Below are positions 59,311 to 64,000 of a stretch of 64,000 bases of DNA, piece after piece. This DNA is from Pholiota molesta (lineage: Eukaryota > Basidiomycota > Agaricomycetes > Agaricales > Strophariaceae), in assembly GCA_014925825.1 (NCBI GenBank), contig JACGCK010000207.1:1-64000 (forward strand). The letters are read 5' to 3'. The notes below the pieces were generated by a model. The model saw only the letters and a list, made by a program, of their open reading frames with translations, searched no databases and had not been told where the DNA came from. The position numbers and the translations under genes were made by a program. Each line of letters opens with the position of its first letter. The stretch's first letter is position 1.

Positions 59311-62060
59311 ACTTTCAGGTGTAGGAAACTCACTGAACCTCGATCAAACCATCCATTCGCGTTTACAGACTCAAAGTCCTCTATTCAAGTATCAGATTCG
59401 CAGAGCCGGGATTCTCTAAAGGTACCCCTGACTTCACTATCAGAGCGCTCATCCTTACCCAACCTTTAACCTCTCTGAACAGCGCAAGGATACTCACTGG
59501 CGTCAGTTCTCCGATGTCCGTATCGTGATAGCTTGCCCTCGTCAAGGACTATGTCCCTCTCCAACGCGCCGTGAAACTTACGAATCACGACGGACCTCTC
59601 CATTCAAGTGTTCGAGCGCTTCTTCATCGAGCGCCCCATATTCGAATCCAGTTCTACGTCACGACGTTTAGGACACTAGGACGATGCAGCAACTCGGACC
59701 AGGCTCCTAATTCATCAACATTGCTGACCGCAGCACCTTCATCAGCACGCATTGACAATGACAACACGCAGCAAACCTCCTTCACCGGGCGGCACCTGCG
59801 CCCCGACCTACTCCATCTTCGTTTCTTTTTCCGCCCCGAAAGCTTACGACTCACGATGCTTATCTACTTAACTCACCAACCGTCGACCCAACAGGACCTT
59901 CGCCGGCTCTCACATTTAGCACCGATGCTACCTCGAGTCCTTGACTGACAACACCTGACTTGCCACCAGAAGAACTTTCGCCATCTTTGCCTCCGGATCC
60001 CGTATGGCCGTTGGTTGCTCCAAGAAAATGTTGGGTGAAGGCGAGGGATAGGGGCGCGGACTGCATGCGGAGACGTCTAGCCGCTGCCGAACATTCGTTG
60101 CGCAGGAGGCGCCAGGATGCGGAGATGACACGCGACGCGGTTGAAATGTTACCTTCTGCTGACTGCCTAGGCCCTACCATCACTGCCGCGGAATCTCGCG
60201 CTGCGCTAGACGAAGTTACCCGCCTTTGCGCTCGTTGTCCGCCACTTCAATCGGAGTATCTATGAGTTGGGTTTGGGTGCCGAGGAAGGATCGCGAGCGT
60301 AGGTAGTGCGAGGAACGCATTTGGGACAGGGTCGGCCGTCAGGATGGGAATTTGTGTGCGAATGGTTGCAGGCCTTGGGATAGTGGAACTCAGCAGCGGT
60401 AGCTGCTTTGGTTTATCACATCTGGGATATCGAATGGTACGCTCGTCATCCACTGTTTCGAATGCCTGCTGATTATGGCTGCTTTGTCATTCTAGCCTTC
60501 CCGTTGATACATAACATATTCGCGCTTCACCACTCACTCCCATCACCCTCCGTGAACACCCATCGACCGCTACGCGCCCCTCCCCTCGAACGAGGGATAT
60601 GGGCCAGATATGGGCTAATATTCAAAGATCAATTTGCGGACACAGGAGCAGGATTCACGAGGGTTGCCGAGGGCAAGGGGATGACGCGTCGTCATCATCT
60701 CCTTCTTAAGTAAGTGCCTTCTATTCTCCGCTATCCAAACTTTACTCATAGCGACAGCAGCATTCGCATCGCCGGTCTACTGCCCGAGAATAATGCCAGC
60801 GAAACCGAGGGACGGCGAGGATGGCAAACAGCGAGGACGGCGGACGACAGGCAGCCGGACGACGGATGACGAGACGGTGGACAGTGGGACAGTGGACAGC
60901 ATGATGACGGATAGCGCGACAACGGACAACGCACGATAGCCCACCTGCGGGCAATGATGGACACTTGCACTGTACCACGTCAACAACGACCGCCGTTATC
61001 GCCCACCTGCAGCATTGCCAGCCCCTGCCCCATGTCGCCACTGACAATGACAATTCCGAATGCCGCTCAAGACAACGGTCGGCACCATCTACCTGGACGC
61101 TGCCACCTTCAATCCTTCAATACTGCGGCCACCTGCTCCAGCCCCTTTTCAGCGGCTACGGCGACGTGCCTACCTGGCCGCCACCGCCGCCGCTCATTCC
61201 AGCTCCCTCCCAGCAGCTACAACGAGGACAAACGAACAGCTCGTGCGTTGGCCAGCACCCCTTTGCATGGATACCCCTACCATCCGTCTGCGCCTACAAT
61301 GGGGTCGCAGTATTTGCAACTCCTGCGGTGCGCAGACGCTTAACTGGAGGGCATCATGCACGCTGGCACTGCTCTCACTGAAAGCGCGGGCTTAGGCCCA
61401 AGCTTGAATGCAGGGATCGGCTTTAACGTTGATCTAGCAACTTTTGGCGACTTGTATGCCTCTTAACCTTCTATCATTCTTTCGCTATTATTTTGTCTTT
61501 CCTCCTCTCTGTGATCTTTGCTGGATTTTATAGCGGGCTGGTGTGCGTGTTTGGTTACTGCGAATTTTCGAGCTCGTTGATCACCCGAATTTCTCTTTCT
61601 ACATAGCGTTAATTTAAACATTCTTCGCGGAAAGGCGGCAGAGTTATTTGTAGTCAGTTTTGATGATATGTTTCTGATTCTTTGTGCGCTTCTAAGGACG
61701 AACGCGGTCACGTGGGGATTGAGCGCTGAGCCCCAGTGGAAAGGGCGCAAAACCAACTAGAACCACACAAAAGTAAATAGAACTTATTTATCTGACTTAG
61801 ACATTTAGACTATTACTTTTCTCGCAAACCCGAAAATCTAGCCAAATCGAACTACATTGAATCTGACGAAATACAACAATTCTATGCTAATCCAGCCAGA
61901 TCCATGTATATCGAAACCCATCTACAACGCCCATAAGATAACGAGATCAAGCCAGAAAAGTCCGGTGCAAATATGATCGGGCCAGATCGAACGACGCGTA
62001 ATCCAAGGGCCAAATCGAACAGGATCGAGCGAAGGCAAGCAAGGTGGATTACAAGTGAGT
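59311..62060. other. no confident gene; Pro-rich frames and a low-complexity tract
   Basis: Overlapping Pro/Thr- and Arg-rich frames at 59571-60265 could be exons of a gene, but I found no consistent splice chain with a start. 60810-60940 is a GACGG/GACAGTGGAC low-complexity tract related in style to that at 3822-4036. 60960-61395 is GC-rich with open frames on the plus strand but no domain. Confidence 0.35.
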
Positions 62061-62073
62061 AACACTTGAGGAA

Positions 62074-62420
62074 ATCGAGCGAGAACAAGCGAAGTCGAGC
62101 GAATTGAGCAAAGTCGAGCAGGATGAGTGAAATTGAGCAAAGTCAACCGAGAACGAGCGAAGTCGAGCAAGAATGAGTGAAATCGAGCGAAATCGAGCGA
62201 AGTCGAGGGAAATCTAGAGCAAGAGTCGGAGGCAGGAGAGTAACATAAAGCAGGGGTGATGAAATTAAGCCGAGGCGAGCCGCGAGCAAGATCGAGCAGA
62301 GGCGGGCGAAATCGAGCAACATTGGAGCAGAAGTGAGCAAAATCGGGCATAGGAGAGTGAGATCCAGCGAGAGCAGCAGATTGAGCAGAAGAGGGTGACG
62401 TTGAGTTGAAGGGAGCTAAA
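62074..62420. repeat. degenerate GAGCGAAGTC/AATCGAGC minisatellite
   Basis: Imperfect 10-15-base units built on (A)AATCGAGC(G/A)A and AAGTCGAGC repeat about 25 times with frequent point changes. The open frames over it (for example the Arg/Leu/Phe-rich minus-strand one) are by-products of the repeat. Confidence 0.8.
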
Positions 62421-62587
62421 TCAAGCAGAGGTGTGTAATGAGTTGAAGCAACAGAGATAAAAACAGGCGAGCAGACTAGAGCCGCGAGCGCACCCGAAAA
62501 CAGATGACCTTATATTCGAGGCCCCAAGATCTAAATGTACATCATTAGTCTTCGCAAACAAATAAGATTGAAACGGAATTTACCATT

Positions 62588-64000
62588 TCACTTATCGATC
62601 GTTCCTTCAATGTTTTCAGCATTAGTTGATCCTACGCTAACCGGCTCTCCTTTCTTCGCTTTGCTGATTTCAGCCCAATGCTTCTGAGTGGCCTTAGGGA
62701 GACCTTTCCAGTGCGTCTCAAATGCTGCGGGAGTGATAGCGGCATGTTCTTTGAGATATTCTAAGTAATAAAGATTCCTAATATACGACTTAAGTTTCGG
62801 TGTGGTACTATGAAGGTTCGAGAGAAACTTACTTTGGAGCGTTACTTTGCGTAGGTTTCTTCAACCCTGCACCGATCGAAGCCGTCGAGATCATAGCTGG
62901 GTTCCTACTAGCATTAGTAGCTGCTGCAGTGAGGCCGTCCGACTCTATAGATTCATATTAATAAGAGCAATGCATGCCGTATGATGACAAGAGAATCAGT
63001 CGACTTACCAATGCTCTTCTGCATCGGAGTGGCCACGTGAATGTTGGCAGCAACCATCGCATGCCTCTGATTCGACCGTAAATTCGTCGGCTTGGATTGC
63101 AGTTGGGGCGTGCTCTCGGAATGTTTGACTGGCCCAACCGGGGCTCCCAAGGCTTTTGTACTGTGAATGCAAATTAAGATTAGAGCCATTCGTTTCTTTG
63201 AGATTACAAGAGCTTACAGTGGATTCACTCGGCGGCGGGTCTTTGACATCGTTTCAGATGTGCAGGCATTTTCAGAAGTGAAAGCTACAGTGGCAGATAA
63301 AGAGGCTGCGGTACATGCGGTGGTTGTCATAGAAACTGTGGTGTCTGCAGGTGTTGCATCTGATACCGCGGATTCGACGTCTACATGACCAGCAGCAGGC
63401 GCAGTGTCCGTAACAGAAGCGGATGGAGAGACAGTGGTGGACGGCATGGCAGATGAAGCCAATGCGGTGTTCGGAGCAATGGCAAAGGCTGGTGTAATGG
63501 CAGATGGAGCAACGGTAGTGGGCGCTTTGTCAGCGGCGGAGGTGGTGGACGAGGTGTTGGGGACTTCATTAGTGACAGTCATGGTGGATGGAGAGATGGC
63601 AGTGGACAAGGTAGTGGAGACTTCGTTAGTGACAGCCGTGGTGGATGGAGGGACAGTAGCAACGGGTGAAGTTGATTTGGCTGCTTCATCGGCGACGGAT
63701 GTTATAGCTCTGATGGACTCGGATGTGGCGGCGGCGGCGGCGGATGTGGTGGAAGAGAGTGAGCTTGTCGACGGCAATGCTAGTATATGAGATTTGAACT
63801 TATTAGTGCAGGTCATGGCAGAATTATGAGAGCGTTACCTGATGTATCTCCCGAAACCTCATCAGAGCGCAGCCGTTTTGCAACTGGCTCATCATCGCTA
63901 GGGGACTCTGTAGCATCGCGCTTGCGGGTGTCAGCTATTGTAGTTTCGACCTTTACTTCTACGGCATTTTCAGTCTTGATTATCTTCTTTGAGCGCTTGT
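62588..64000 (-). CDS. Ser/Thr/Ala-rich nuclear-type hypothetical protein, 5' end outside window
   Basis: Five exons on the minus strand join in frame: 64000-63839 (partial), 63779-63218, 63160-63009, 62944-62846 and 62760-62588, giving 381 residues to the stop. The visible N-terminal part is charged, with KRSKK and TRKRDATESPSDDEPVAKRLR, a likely bipartite nuclear signal. A long Thr/Ser/Ala/Val-rich low-complexity region follows, with a VTNEV element repeated twice (TTAVTNEVSTT, TMTVTNEVPNT). The C-terminus AAFETHWKGLPKATQKHWAEISKAKKGE has aromatic residues spaced as in a small helical module. No catalytic motif is seen and I do not recognise the family. In exon 4 I chose the donor at 62845 because only it keeps the last exon in frame. 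Confidence 0.65.
63530..63680 (-). repeat. ~60-bp imperfect repeat coding VTNEV units
   Basis: Two adjacent copies of a segment coding S(T/P)(T/M)(A/T)VTNEV lie in exon 2 of the right-end gene. This is an internal low-complexity duplication. Confidence 0.5.

Noticed and set aside
59571..60265. Pro-rich exons of a possible gene
   Set aside because: Several open stretches (for example PPEELSPSLPPDPVWPLV) look partly coding, but I could not build a consistent start-to-stop splice chain.

Overview
This window is nuclear DNA of a filamentous basidiomycete, most likely a mushroom-forming Agaricomycete. The reasons are: genes cut by many short GT-AG introns of about 50-70 bp, an HsbA-type secreted protein, a GH131 glucanase, several large F-box proteins of the mushroom type, an SR-protein kinase with a long spacer, a tRNA-Glu with an anticodon-loop intron, and a Ty3/Gypsy chromovirus. 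Gene-rich GC-rich islands alternate with AT-richer tracts of decayed repeats.

Layout. 1-5745 is a mosaic of duplicated fragments: the tail of a membrane-protein gene (988-1460), a ~1.4-kb copy (1633-3068) of the promoter region at 10792-14375, and a GC-rich GCCGGCCAC satellite that received a ~1.06-kb hAT-like transposon (3309-4368). 6503-10790 holds a GH131 gene that has lost its last exon and now abuts an acidic repeat ORF, divergent from an intact F-box gene. 11790-13872 is a 2.08-kb terminal-inverted-repeat element with a 9-bp target duplication. Next come an unrecognised six-exon gene (14343-15495), a Ser/Thr-rich single-pass membrane protein (17140-19331), an HsbA gene (21362-22241) and tRNA-Glu (22441-22533). 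22534-29936 is gene-poor with a ~550-bp repeat array. 29937-33127 encodes a C2H2 transcription factor; 35770-38536 a coiled-coil protein; 38985-40920 carries another repeat cluster; 42121-44864 encodes an SRPK/Sky1-type kinase.

45640-49240 is an inverted copy of 7190-10790: the same divergent F-box/GH131 pair, here with a complete GH131. Next to it a full-length Ty3/Gypsy chromovirus (50333-56220; identical 181-bp LTRs; 5-bp target duplication) sits inside the F-box motif of a third F-box gene (50212-57637), whose reading frame is otherwise open. The right end has a possible small secreted protein, a degenerate minisatellite and a five-exon gene that runs off the window.

The strongest findings are the 35-kb-spaced inverted duplication with a truncated/chimeric GH131 copy, the recent retrotransposon knockout of an F-box gene, a textbook -1 frameshift signal in that retrotransposon, and two DNA transposons each supported by terminal repeats, target duplications and a paralogous empty site in the window. 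I saw no dedicated new defence or biosynthetic system.
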